From Paramecium octaurelia (taxonomy: Eukaryota; Ciliophora; Oligohymenophorea; Peniculida; Parameciidae), in NCBI GenBank assembly GCA_905182995.1, contig CAJJDP010000024.1, forward strand, positions 6,447 to 28,929: a stretch of 22,483 bases of DNA. Direction: 5' to 3'. The notes under the pieces were generated by a model, which was not told the DNA's origin, made no database searches, and was given only the letters and a program-made list of their open reading frames with translations. Below, piece after piece: positions 1 to 9,994 of the stretch; position 1 is the first letter of the stretch, and every line of letters begins with the position of its first letter. Position numbers and translations under genes: made by a program.

Positions 1-883
1 TTTCTACATCCAGCAGCAATTATCCCAATTCCAAGAATGAAAGTTGATTTAATTTTATCAATTCATGAGATCTTAAGTAAATGCTCTTTCATTTATAATT
101 TTCCAGTGCGAGTCTTTTGACCGATGAGCATCTCTCACAAATCTAACATAAGCTTAGAAAGTGGTCCCATTGATGAAAAATCAAATGGATCTTGACACAT
201 ATTCCTACGAATTGCTTGTTTTTATCAAGATAGTCTCATAATTACATTTTAATAATCCAAGCAAAAGACTGAAGCTCAAATCTTCCTTTTCATTAAATTT
301 AGCCTAAGGTCATCCACATTTAAAACAACTTGGCGAGACGTCGATGAATGAGATTTAAAAGTCAAAGAATTTTTGTGTATTTTTGACAACTGCTTACCTA
401 ATTGTTTCGTAATTCCCATAATAGTTTGAACCATGGTTCCTATTCTAGGCTTGTTTTCAGCCATAGATGCCCTGTTGAAAAATCCACAGATGAAGTTATC
501 TCATGTCTTATGCATATTTAATATCTTGAGCATGATAACTGAACCCAGTGAGCTGTCCAAGCAAATCAGTAATTATCATAAGAAATTCCAATATTCAGAT
601 ATTCAATCTTTTAACCTTTAGCATGGAAATATACTGTTATTCGTGTATTATGTGTTTATAGCTATAATTTAAAAATTTTGAATCAACATTTGATTAATTG
701 TGTAAGTGATGTTGTGATGCTGAATTGTATAAATATACTTCCATTCTTCCTGTAGATTATTATATGAAGCATCCCCTGAAAGAAGTTCAAAAATTATCAT
801 TCATATTGTGATATCCGTAATGGTTCATTTAGTATAGAGGGTATTATTTGTTCTTTAATGCATAATTACAACATTAAATAATT
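1..883 (+). repeat. Left arm of a large inverted repeat
   Basis: Position 1 pairs with 2744 and position 883 with 1861: the sequence here is the reverse complement of 1861-2744. By eye the arms differ by about 20-30 substitutions and one or two single-base indels (roughly 97% identity). Positions 120-600 are almost identical, while mismatches cluster at 40-80 and 630-880. The match is still perfect at base 1, so the arm probably continues beyond the window. Protein-like remnants in the right arm are mirrored here on the minus strand. No terminal motif, target-site duplication or transposase was recognised. Confidence 0.95.
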
Positions 884-988
884 GTATAACTATCGTTTTA
901 AACTTTATAGTGTTTTTATTGTGAAAATGTAAAAATTTGAGGTGAAATTTAATTAGATATAAATTGTTCAAATTAATAGAAGAGATGA

Positions 989-1192
989 CATAGTAGTTCT
1001 TCAACAAAGTCTCACTAGCCTCGTGTCGAAGCTGTATTGACAAACATTAAAAGGACAGAATAGCAAATACAAGAACAATTTGAGGAAGGTGATCCTAATG
1101 ATCCTCCACGCTCAAATTTATCTGAGCATTTCCCAATAAACTTCATTCCATTTATCTTATAATAATAGTGGAGTAAAGGTGTAATTTCAAGT
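989..1192 (+). pseudogene. Coding remnant in the inverted-repeat spacer (unknown protein)
   Basis: With TAA/TAG read as Gln, this frame is open between TGA codons and reads like real protein: an acidic, Pro/Asn-containing stretch QEQFEEGDPNDPPRSNLSEH followed by a hydrophobic segment INFIPFILQQQW. A TGA at 1193 ends it. Protein-like sequence seems to resume just downstream in another frame (LRENQELSASYQVIFALSQN), which points to a frameshift. No family is recognised. It lies upstream of, and on the same strand as, the next remnant and may be part of the same decayed gene. Confidence 0.35.
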
Positions 1193-1453
1193 TGAGAGAA
1201 AATCAAGAATTAAGTGCAAGTTATTAAGTAATTTTTGCTTTGAGTCAAAACTATTAAATAAGAAATATCGGTTGATAGGCAATGAACATAAAGAGAAGAG
1301 AAGCAAGAAAGCATTGAAGTACAGTAAAATGATAAGTCAAACCAATCTTCAATTAAATGGTAAATTAAGAGACTTAGTTTCTTAATGATTGAAAGGTTTG
1401 TAATTTTGTATAATTGAGATGTTTTTGATAAGACTAGCTGATAAATAATTTGA

Positions 1454-1948
1454 AATAATAAACACACATTCTTGTAAACTGATTATACTAAGAATATGGT
1501 TGGCGTGTAGTAGAACGTGAGAACATCTGTAAATGGTTCTGCATACATAATTCAGGGTACCTTATTTTAGGACTCATCACAAGAAGAATTGCAAATACTT
1601 GTTGATATAAACTATGTTTTATATTAGTAATACATGTGGTTTGAAATAGATATATCAATTGTCCAAAGTTTGGACTTAAACTACTAGCAACCATTTCGCT
1701 TTTAAATTAAATACTTAGTACATATAAAAAATTGTGCGCACTCCAAGTGTAAGAATTTGGGTTTAGTGCATCTTGATATAATAATTCGTAGAAGAACAAC
1801 TCAGGAAAATGAAAAATTATGCAATAACGGCTGCATAAAGATGAGATGAGGAAGAGATAAAATTAGTTAATGTTGTAATTATGCATTAAAGAACAAAATA
1901 ATACCCTCTATACTAAATGAACCATTACTGATATCACAATATAAATGA
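1454..1948 (+). pseudogene. Decayed open frame crossing into the right arm (unknown protein)
   Basis: One plus-strand frame stays open for 131 codons (1454-1846), hits a TGA at 1847, then stays open for 32 more (1850-1945) to a TGA at 1946. An internal Met at 1496 starts MVGVQQNVRTSVNGSAYIIQ. The piece after the first TGA reads NYALKNKIIPSILNEPLLIS, already inside the inverted-repeat arm. That the sense continues across the arm boundary shows the arm is part of a former gene and not a separate element. No known domain is recognised. The TGA at 1847 could be a true stop, but the protein-like text after it argues for nonsense decay. Confidence 0.4.
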
Positions 1949-2744
1949 TAATTTTTTGAACTTCTTTCAGGGGATGCTTCATAAAATAATATACAGGAAG
2001 AAAGGAAGGATATTTATACAATTCAGTATCACAACATCACTTACACAATTAATCAAATGTGATTAAAAATTTTTAAATTTTAGCTATAATCACATAATAC
2101 ACGAATAACAATATATTTCCATGCTAAAGGTTAAAAGATTGAATATCTGAATATTGGAATTTCTTATGATAATTACTGATTTGCTTGGACAGCTCACTGA
2201 GTTCAGTTATCATGCTCAAGATATTAAATATGCATAAGACATGAGATAACTTCATCTGTGGATTTTTCAACAGGGCATCTATGGCTGAAAACAAGCCTAG
2301 AATAGGAACCATGGTTCAAACTATTATGGGAATTACGAAACAATTAGGTAAGCAGTTGTCAAAAATACACAAAAATTCTTTGACTTTTAAATCTCATTCA
2401 TCGACGTCTCGCCAAGTTGTTTTAAATGTGGATGACCTTAGGCTAAATTTAATGAAAAGGAAGATTTGAGCTTCAGTCTTTTGCTTGGATTATTAAAATG
2501 TAATTATGAGACTATCTTGATAAAAACAAGCAATTCGTAGGAATATGTGTCAAGATCCATTTGATTTTTCATCAATGGGACCACTTTCTAAGCTTATGTT
2601 AGATTTGTGAGAGATGCTCATCGGTCAAAAGACTCGCACTGGAAAATTATAAATGAAAGAGCATTTGCTTAATATCTCACGAATTGATAAAATAAAATCA
2701 ACTTTCATTCTTGGAATTGGGATAATTGCTGCTGGATGTAGAAA
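1861..2744 (-). repeat. Right arm of the large inverted repeat
   Basis: This is the reverse complement of 1-883. Inside the boundary the two sides diverge at once (883/884 against 1861/1860). On the other side the sequence continues uninterrupted past 2744, where the partner is lost at the window edge. The arm is decayed coding sequence rather than a simple repeat: plus-strand reading frames enter it from the spacer at 1850 and leave it at 2745. Transcription through both arms could fold into a hairpin with a stem of about 880 bp and a loop of about 977 nt. Confidence 0.95.
2146..2469 (+). pseudogene. Coding remnant inside the right arm (mirrored at 276-600, minus strand)
   Basis: Two overlapping frames compete. 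One reads IITDLLGQLTEFSYHAQDIK and on to QLHLWIFQQGIYG before a TGA. The other starts at ATG 2281 and gives 62 residues (MAENKPRIGTMVQTIMGITK onward) to a TGA at 2467. The 62-residue frame has an identical copy at 276-464 on the minus strand because of the inverted repeat. The first frame looks more like Paramecium protein in composition, so the 62-residue frame may be a shadow. Function is not recognisable. Confidence 0.25.
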
Positions 2745-2951
2745 GACATGGTGATAAAGACGGATATTGAGATAATGAGAAGAATTTGTAGCTAGCTTCT
2801 CCGTAAGAAAGACCCATCATTTCAAATGAATACTTACAAAAATGTCATATTTAACATATTCTTGAAAGGTCCTTACAATGTTGAGTCTAAGGAACTTAGT
2901 CCATTGGATCATATAGTTAGCCAAATTTGCAAAGATATTACTTTTAGTTGA
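2565..2951 (+). pseudogene. Coding remnant spanning the arm end (unknown protein)
   Basis: One frame is open from 2565 to a TGA at 2949 except for a single TGA at 2685. Before that TGA it reads QAYVRFVRDAHRSKDSHWKI. After it come MVIKTDIEIMRRICSQLLRK and then NVIFNIFLKGPYNVESKELS. The reading crosses 2744, the visible limit of the inverted repeat. The same TGA (2685-2687) is present in the left arm near base 60, so the nonsense codon predates the duplication or was homogenised after it. A 67-residue protein starting at ATG 2748 is possible but weakly supported. No family is recognised. Confidence 0.4.
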
Positions 2952-3500
2952 CAGTATTCATAAACCGAAGTAGAGCCATCTATTACTATCAAATCAAATT
3001 GACTTTAACCAATAGAAACTGATATCCATAAATTAGATATAGATAATTAAATTTCAACTATGCATATATATGCATCAAGTTGTACAGTTCAAGTAGCGAA
3101 CCTATAAGAAGATTTAGTACATTTTTGGAAGGGAAGTGGCGATAGAAAGTTAAACAGTACTAATAATTAATGATAATTTATAAAATTGAGAAAACATGAT
3201 ATTTTATTGACACAGCTAATTTATAATCAGCATAAGGTAACTGGGACGGCGAAAATGAGCATCAGTAATGTATCAATTTTTCATGGCATTAACCTAAACA
3301 ACTAGAGTTGAACTAGCTTAACATTTAATACAATTCTAATTTACAGATAACTTTGAATAAATACTATCTTAAAGGAACGAGGCATCAATAAATTTTGCGA
3401 CTATAGTCTCTGTGATACCGACAAAAGTTTATAGTTCTAAAGCATCATTTGAAATTTTTAACTCTAGAACTCAGCGTTCAAATACGCATATTTGTTTTCA
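2952..3500. other. AT-rich stretch, no supportable gene
   Basis: Frames in this stretch are short and broken by TGA on both strands. Some minus-strand phrases with scattered cysteines (for example NQNCIKCQASSTLVVQVNAM near 3310-3350) hint that the cysteine-containing remnant to the right may have extended here, but frames switch too often to define a gene. Confidence 0.4.
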
Positions 3501-4890
3501 TGAAAATTTTATACTCATCATTTTCAGATATTACAAATGAATTAAATGAGTGTGTTTTGTCTAGGTTTATAATCATTTTTATGCCCTTACATTGCAACAT
3601 TTTATTTATACTGCTCATTACAAATTTAATAGCTCGATTTCAATATTATTGCGCAGTCATACTCTACAGTATGCACTCCTAAAACAGTGAATCTCTGAAG
3701 CATTAATGTATTCAATCAGTTATTAAATGTGTTAGTTACCCAAATTCTAAAATTACTACTTTATACTGCTAAACATTATTTGCCTTAATTGCAGATTGGT
3801 CAATATCAAATTGATCTTTTAAGCTTACAGAATTTTTTTGATGATCAAAATAGAATAGCTCTTACAAATAGTCTTTTATGAATTCAGTCTTCGTAATACC
3901 TGAATTAGTTCATGACTCTACAACTACATAATTATACATCAAAGCAAGAAGTAAATTGATAAGAATTGCAAACATTGCCACTCACAATTAATTAATAATA
4001 ATAAGACATATCAACAGCACAAGTTTAACTAAATATTTGTTTCAATTTAATGGCCGATATCACCAGCTGAGCATTTCGCATATCTATTAAATTAATTCTC
4101 ACATGGAATGCAAATTCTGTGCAAATATTAGTATTAAAAGCCCAGCCACTGAAACATAAACAAGGCTATCAGAACAGTTTAGATTTGCATATTGTTAAAA
4201 ATTAATTCTTTCATCTGCAATACACCCTTTAATATAGTAAGTACAGACAGCCGCTTTTGGTTTAAGGATCAAAATTAATCGATATTTGTCTAATTATGAA
4301 ACATTTTATTAACAATAGAATATGTACACAATAAATGTAGGAATGTTCAGTTTATGAAGCACTAGCTTCTCCATAAATACCTTTTGATGAAGGAGATCAT
4401 AAATAGTAGCCCTGGAAGCCAATGTAATTATCTAGTGATGGCAAAACATTTTGGTAATTGTTTGAACATTTATTGGTAGGCAGGCAACTGTACATATAAA
4501 TTAAATTCAGCAAATGAGAATGAACACCTGTCTAATCCAGTATCAGTGCTTCAATAGGATATATGGCAAGTTGATGTAGAGTCTTCTCCAGTTTAGTCAT
4601 CCGTATAGTATTTATAAATGAAATGATCTCCTTTCAAAAAGTTTCAAACATAGCAAATACTTGAGGGAGGTAAAAGAATTAAGTTTTTTGAACAATAGTC
4701 TCCATTAAGGGCTTAATACCATTTACTCCAAAGAGAACAGTTTTAACAGGCAAAGACTTGGTAAATTTAAAAACGTCTCGAAAGTAACCTATATGCATCC
4801 AGTACAACTTGAAACAGTAGCAAAAGGAAATATATATGGGATGCAAAAGATTACATTTCGAACAAACCGGCTCCACTCTAAACATAGAAA
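3500..4890 (-). pseudogene. Decayed cysteine-containing, possibly extracellular protein gene
   Basis: On the minus strand several protein-like stretches line up in order with frame changes between them: YKYYTDDQTGEDSTSTCHIS (about 4555-4620), CLPTNKCSNNYQNVLPSLDN (about 4430-4490), CTYYIKGCIADERINFQQYA (about 4180-4250), SGNVCNSYQFTSCFDVQLCS (about 3920-3985) and ITKTEFIKDYLQELFYFDHQ (about 3830-3905). Recurrent cysteines with polar spacers resemble Paramecium secreted or surface cysteine-repeat proteins, but that is a compositional analogy and no specific family is identified. A frame at about 4680-4890 also starts with paired cysteines (CSKCNLLHPIYI). Frameshifts and TGAs make an intact product impossible. 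Confidence 0.35.
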
Positions 4891-5689
4891 AAGCGAGAGA
4901 AATTTATTCTATGCAATTTTTAAAGCCCAAAATCAAATAAGAATTAGATTAAAACATGAAAGCAAGGAGCAATTAATTATTTATTTTTCACTAACCAAAA
5001 TATCGAATAAGAAAATACAAAAGAGCAAAAGAAAATTTTGGATCAGAATAATGATGACCTGTAATCTAAAAACAATTTTTTAGTTCCATCTTTATTCATT
5101 AACCAGTATAATTTCGTTTTAATTTAAGAATAATTAAATGAGGAATTCTTAAGCTCACAATTAGCGAGAATAATAAATTCAAAGAAGAATATAATTAACA
5201 GAGTTAAATTTTCAACAAATATTATTTAACAAAACCAATAAGAATTTTCTAGCAAAATAATTTGGAAAATACTATAATAAATTTTCACAAAAATCTAAAT
5301 TATATAATAAAATAATGTATAAAAGGAAATTACTTTCTTCAAAGATGCTAGAAAAATCACAAATAATTTCTAGATTAAAAAATAAATTGAATTACTACAT
5401 TCTAAAATCTTACTTTCAAAGATGATAAACTGATTTGTAGATTAACAACTTTTAATAATCTTCATGTTATAAATTTTAAAACAATTAAATTATTTTTAAA
5501 TTACTTCAAAGTTTTCATTATAAACTCATTTTCATATTAGTATATTTTATATCATATAAGAATTCTAACCAGCCAATTATTTTGAATCCATTTTTCTTTG
5601 CAAGAATCTCTTTTTAAATTTCGTTTACATTCTCTATAATTTTATTCACAATTTATGCATTAAACCTGCTTGAGTAATAGATATCAAAT
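4891..5689. other. Very AT-rich, largely non-coding stretch
   Basis: Base composition here is visibly more AT-biased than in the coding remnants, with many A/T runs and few G or C. A 96-codon frame (4793-5083, plus) ends in TAG, which is not a stop in this code, and it is lysine- and isoleucine-rich without recognisable features. A loosely repeated motif around TACTTTC..AAAGATG occurs at about 5331 and 5411. No gene is supported. Confidence 0.4.
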
Positions 5690-6015
5690 ACGTTGCCTTT
5701 ATTAAAATTTTTGAAAAGACCTTAATTCAAATACATTCAATTTCATGATACATAGATATACTTGAAAACGCTAATCTTCAAAAATTTTTACTTGAGTGTA
5801 ATTTTTGCTCCAAAATTTGCTACAATTAATGTTAGATTCTTATTTTATTTCTATGATTATATATTAACATAATTAAACCTTTTCAAGAATCAAATATGGC
5901 AGTACAAATATGAAAAATTCTTTTATATCTATGAAATAGTATCCATAATCTTTACAATTTAATAATTCAATTTAAAGATTCTAAGCAATAAGACCAGAAC
6001 TTAATAAAAACAAAT
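5690..6015 (-). pseudogene. Short minus-strand coding remnant (unknown)
   Basis: Reading TAA/TAG as Gln, a minus-strand frame of about 100 codons reads NCKDYGYYFIDIKEFFIF and later NINCSKFWSKNYTQVKIFED and RFQVYLCIMKLNVFELRSFQ before a TGA near 5692. The isolated cysteines and the strand suggest it could belong to the same decayed gene as 3500-4890. The frame is short enough to arise by chance in AT-rich DNA, so confidence is low. Confidence 0.25.
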
Positions 6016-6074
6016 TTATCGATAAGAGTCAAAATTCCAGGTAGTATTAACATTTATTAGATCCAATATACTTT

Positions 6075-7611
6075 TAATAGTTACCCAAACCATAATTAGT
6101 ATAAGAAACAATTTTTTAGGAAATATTTGATGATGATGATTAAATTTAAGCAAATTTGGTCTCAGCTAAGTAGACCTTGAATATGTATGATTAGAAAAAG
6201 AACTAATTGTTGAAATCAAGACATTGTAGAAGATGATTAAATTAACTAAAACCTAAACTTAATATTGTCTACAGTTCAAGAGTTGTAAGGAAATAAATGT
6301 AGTTGCCTGGAATCATTAGTATAAAAAAAAACAGATCAATTAAATGGTTAAGACCTAAATAGAGTTGGAGTAGATTTGGTGATCGATAAAAGCTCCCGTA
6401 TTAATGGGAGTAAAATAGAGAGACTGTAACATCAAGTTTGAAATTTCTATTTACATTTTTAACAGATCATGACCGTTAATAACTAATTATTTTTCATATT
6501 TAGGCTCAAAGATTAACTCCATTTAATAGAATAACAGAAGATAACAAATTGTACCATTATTAATTAATTATTTTTTGAATACACTTTACATAAATAATTG
6601 ATTAAATTAATTCTCACGGAGGCATACAAATATCCTCAGCAACTGAGATTGCTTTTTCGCTAGTTAAAGAGCAGGAAGTATAAAAACAATGTGAGCTCAG
6701 TCTTGTTACTTTCTGATGGCCAAGACAATTTTGCTCCCTAATAAATATAAATCTAATTAAAATAGCTAGATGAGGAATTTACTGTGCATGCATTTTGATT
6801 TGGTTAGGAATATGATGCAGCTCTGATAGCATCTATTTAACTTGAAAATAGAAGTTTTTATTTTGTGTAGAATATTTCTTTATTGGATGAATTCTTTTTG
6901 GATGCTTTAGGAGGCTTAAAATCGGTTGTGTGTGAAAAATTATAGGTTACAGTTAACTTAAAGCTTCCTGAAATCTTAAATGGTTTGAATATTTCTAAGA
7001 CTCATGGATTAATAAAGGGAATTATTATGAGATCAATCTTCCAATATTGATTTAAGGATCAAGAAAAGACTTTGTAAATCTAAGATAATGAAAGAAATGC
7101 TATGATTATGAAAGCTCAGCTTTAAATTACTGATCCATTGGAGAAAAAGGACTTTAAAAAATCAACAACTCTGATTTTGACATTCTTCAATCAAGATGAT
7201 TGCATATACTTCAATGAAGAAGATATTGAAGTACTTGAATTATACAATAGAGTTTAGTCGCCTAAAATAATCGATAAAGCACATTTTCAATTGTTTTTTG
7301 TACTAGTTCATTTTTATTTGACTGATATGATTACAAACTAATTAGCGAATAGCTTCATAAACTCCTTCACTTATTAATGATTTATATTAAGCAAGCAAGC
7401 ATCTTAGAGAGGAACCTTTAGTTCATATGGTGTAGGATAAATGATGTAGTTAAGTATCAATAATTACCAACAATAAGGAGTCTATTCAATGTTTCAAGAT
7501 GGAAAACAGTAATAATAAAGTGCAAGGTTTTAATCTTATTTTAACAACTTATAACAGTATATGGTTCAATAACTTTAATTAAGGACAACTCAAAACGGAA
7601 GTGGAAACTGA
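6075..7611 (+). pseudogene. vWA-domain protein pseudogene
   Basis: The vWA fold is recognisable in order. A pre-domain reads DDDDQIQANLVSAKQTLNMY (about 6128-6190). A damaged MIDAS strand reads VIDKSSRINGSKIERL (about 6375-6430). Then come AQRLTPFNRITEDN (about 6505-6550), GGIQISSATEIAFSLVKEQE (6618 on), VLLLSDGQDNFAPQQIQIQL (about 6700-6760) and EYDAALIASI. The C-terminal tail is Gln/Ser-rich (FSSYGVGQMMQLS, then SARFQSYFNNLQQYMVQQLQ), ending at TGA 7609. The metal-binding DxSxS motif has become DKSSR. A frameshift separates GGIQIS... from the SDGQDN strand, and TGA replaces a codon where the family usually has Gly (HAF-stop-FGQEYD); more TGAs follow. Intact relatives are vWA proteins, often with a RING finger, that are abundant in ciliates; that comparison is from memory. 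No RING is seen here. Confidence 0.75.
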
Positions 7612-8039
7612 AAGTCAACTGTTGTCAGTTTATCATAATACATTTTTATAAATTTATCAGATCAATTTTGATATTAATATCTGAGTTGCTCTCATCTATA
7701 TAAATGGCTTATCAAAACTTATGAATATCAATGTAAGTTCTATATCTAATTATAATCAATTAATTATTTATCCACAAATAGTACTATACAACTAAAAATT
7801 GATAACTGAAAACAAAAAATGTAATTCCATCTTTCTATTTTAATTCTGTTAAATAGGAATAATTATTCTATATATTATTCAAAATTCTTTTACTCTTAAT
7901 ATTTTTAACCAATTTTTACTTCAATTATTTTATACCGGAAATAAAGCTATAAAGTTATAAAGTTAATTGTAGACTCCATTTATATCATACAAACTGATAT
8001 TATTTTAGATAAAGATTACGTCGTTATTATTGACACAGC
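7612..8039. other. AT-rich intergenic stretch
   Basis: After the likely original stop of the vWA pseudogene there is only AT-rich sequence with frequent TGAs in all plus-strand frames and many poly-A/T runs. Nothing recognisable is seen. Confidence 0.4.
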
Positions 8040-8590
8040 CTAAAAAAGAAAAGTTCAAGGCTCCTGGGGTAAGTTGATTTATGGAGCTAGGTAAAATTTA
8101 GTGAATTTCATTCTTTACAACTAATTGAATAATACTAAACGTTTCCATTAAATATATTGGATGGATTTATGATTAATTTTGTTTTATTTATATTTCAATA
8201 GGTTGAATTATTTTGAGTAATAAATTATCTTTCAAATAAGATGGAGTATGTCTTTATTATTTAGTAAGAGTAATATCATTAAAAGATAGGATAATCAGAT
8301 TCACTTGATTCTCATTAAATACAAGCTTGGATAACTTTTTAAATTAGTGTATATGTAGATAAATGTGTAGTTAGAAATCGTTAATATGCTAGAACTATTA
8401 TTTATTCGGAATATGCAGAAAGATTTTGATTAATAGTTACAATAAAAAGCGTTTCCATTAACATTTCAAGGCTCTGTATATAAATTGGCATAGAAAATCT
8501 TATCAAATTCTAAGATTAACTTAAATAATTAAATTACTGTAATAATGCTAAAGTTAGTTTAAGGTTTCATAATTTTATCAAATTTTGACT
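8040..8590 (+). pseudogene. Coding remnant (unknown protein)
   Basis: A short lead-in reads QPKKEKFKAPG near 8037-8070. A plus-strand frame then runs with TGAs at about 8212 and 8427, containing LQLIEQYQTFPLNILDGFMI, MEYVFIIQQEQYHQKIGQSD and VDKCVVRNRQYARTIIYSEY. The composition, rich in Gln encoded by TAA/TAG, is typical of Paramecium coding DNA. It lies directly upstream of the next remnant on the same strand but in a different frame, so it may be the 5' part of the same decayed gene. No domain is recognised. Confidence 0.35.
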
Positions 8591-8764
8591 CAAAATTTGA
8601 AGAGTAAAAAATTCCCTTATAATTTACAAAATAAATAATTTATCAGCAAATCATCTTCAATTCTATTATTGAATTCAATTAAAACATAATATGAAAATTT
8701 GATGTTACGCATATGTACAAGTCTTCATTTGCTAGTTTATTGGAATTGATAGATACTAATTTGA

Positions 8765-9991
8765 AAGTGCGAGACCCCAATAAGAAATTATGACTGTATT
8801 AGAATTAGGGCTACCGATTAATTTACTAATACTATGCTATTTGAAATATATTCAAACACTACTACGTTAGTATCCATAATTGTGATATTAGGGGTTATAA
8901 TAGAATAAGCAGTAAGCTATTTTAAAGTATTCTTTAATTTAGAAAAACCTAATGTGAGCAATTCTTATTGTATCTATAGTGGTATTCAAGATAGAAATTC
9001 ATTATTAATTACCATCTATTTTTCTATTAGAAACTACTAAAACCATCCAACAACCAATGATATAAATCTATTAATTGGATAAAATCAAAACATTTGAATA
9101 TAATCTAGATACTTCTATAAAATTACTAACAATGATGATTTCACCTATAATTATGTATCAAGATGTTACTTTAATTACATACTTGATAAAAAAGTGGAAG
9201 GAATGATAATTATATTTCCAAATTGTATTAAATTTGAATCTTCAGACTTATAAAAGATTCCTCAAAGTTTTTTGGAGTAAGATAGTGTTAGATTAATCAT
9301 CTTAAAGGCATAATTGCATTCACTTCAATTTGCAATAGCCACCTGTTTTAGTATTTAATAAATATTTAGTAATTTTCTTATTTAATATTTATGGAAAAAT
9401 AAAATGAATAATTTTTAATAATCGAATAGATCTATTTAATTATTCATTTCTTTTAATATCAGAAAATTAATAAATAAATAGTCCCCAATAAACATTCAAA
9501 GAATTAGTCTTACATTAAACGATTTTCCAAAGCTTCATATAACCAATTTATTTTCCTACTTATTAGAGATGTAAGGGTTGTCTAATAATATCATGAGGTC
9601 CTTTAAACGAATAACAATTATACATAATGAGACTTAATGTACAATTTAGAAGTTTTATCTAATTTTACCAATAATCATTAAAAATCCAATTTTTTTGCAC
9701 CAATCATGCAAAATGAAAGCCTTAAAATATATCAACTCCCACTTTTATTAACCTCCAACCATAATAAGAAATTAAAAATGAAATCAAGTCTTTTTCTTTC
9801 TTGAAATGTCATTATATTTGCTATTCAAAGTAGTAATGTTTCATTTGGTTACTCATTATCAATATTTATCAATTTCATTAGTGAAATTATTTTCACAAAT
9901 ATACAATATTATAAAATAAAAGTAGATCGTGTGGTTCTGAAATATGAGAATAGGGACTACTTAATGTTGCTTTATCAATAGGCCAAGTTGT
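8765..9991 (+). pseudogene. Long decayed frame, probable membrane or surface protein, 5' part
   Basis: One frame stays open for 110 codons (8765-9094) and, after a single TGA at 9095, for another 227 codons (9098-9778). TGAs follow at 9779, 9938 and 9992. It contains a membrane-like segment LVSIIVILGVIIEQAVSYF (about 8865-8925), a polar stretch NVSNSYCIYSGIQDRNSLLI, then YKITNNDDFTYNYVSRCYFN and KVEGMIIIFPNCIKFESSDL, and later FPKLHITNLFSYLLEMQGLS. The same frame continues as the fully open membrane frame from 9995. Only four interrupting TGAs occur in about 825 codons, well below the roughly 15 expected by chance at this base composition (rough hand estimate). No GT..TAG intron that would remove the TGA at 9095 is visible. 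Decay of a single large membrane-protein gene is the simplest reading. Confidence 0.5.
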
Positions 9992-9994
9992 TGA

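Noticed and set aside
276..464. A 62-residue protein encoded twice (276-464 minus, 2281-2469 plus)
   Set aside because: The duplication is a consequence of the inverted repeat. A competing frame over the same bases looks more protein-like, so the 62-residue product is not supported as a gene.
433..621. Second mirrored 62-residue frame (433-621 plus, 2124-2312 minus)
   Set aside because: It overlaps the other frames antisense, ends at TAG, which is not a stop here, and lacks coding character.
1210..1467. Minus-strand 85-codon hydrophobic frame
   Set aside because: Plus-strand frames over the same bases are more protein-like and agree with the neighbouring remnants. The hydrophobicity reflects T-rich antisense sequence.
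1..2744. DNA transposon with terminal inverted repeats, including known Paramecium Tc1/mariner-like elements
   Set aside because: No DDE transposase or recombinase motif is seen between the arms, and the arms carry ordinary coding debris continuous with outside sequence. The outer arm end is not in the window, so this is not fully excluded.
3449..3682. Hydrophobic plus-strand frame of 77 codons
   Set aside because: It has no ATG at the start, ends at TAA, which is not a stop in this code, and lies antisense to a more convincing minus-strand remnant.
4793..5083. Lys/Ile-rich 96-codon frame
   Set aside because: It ends with TAG, which is Gln here. Its composition is what AT-rich non-coding DNA gives, and no motif is present.
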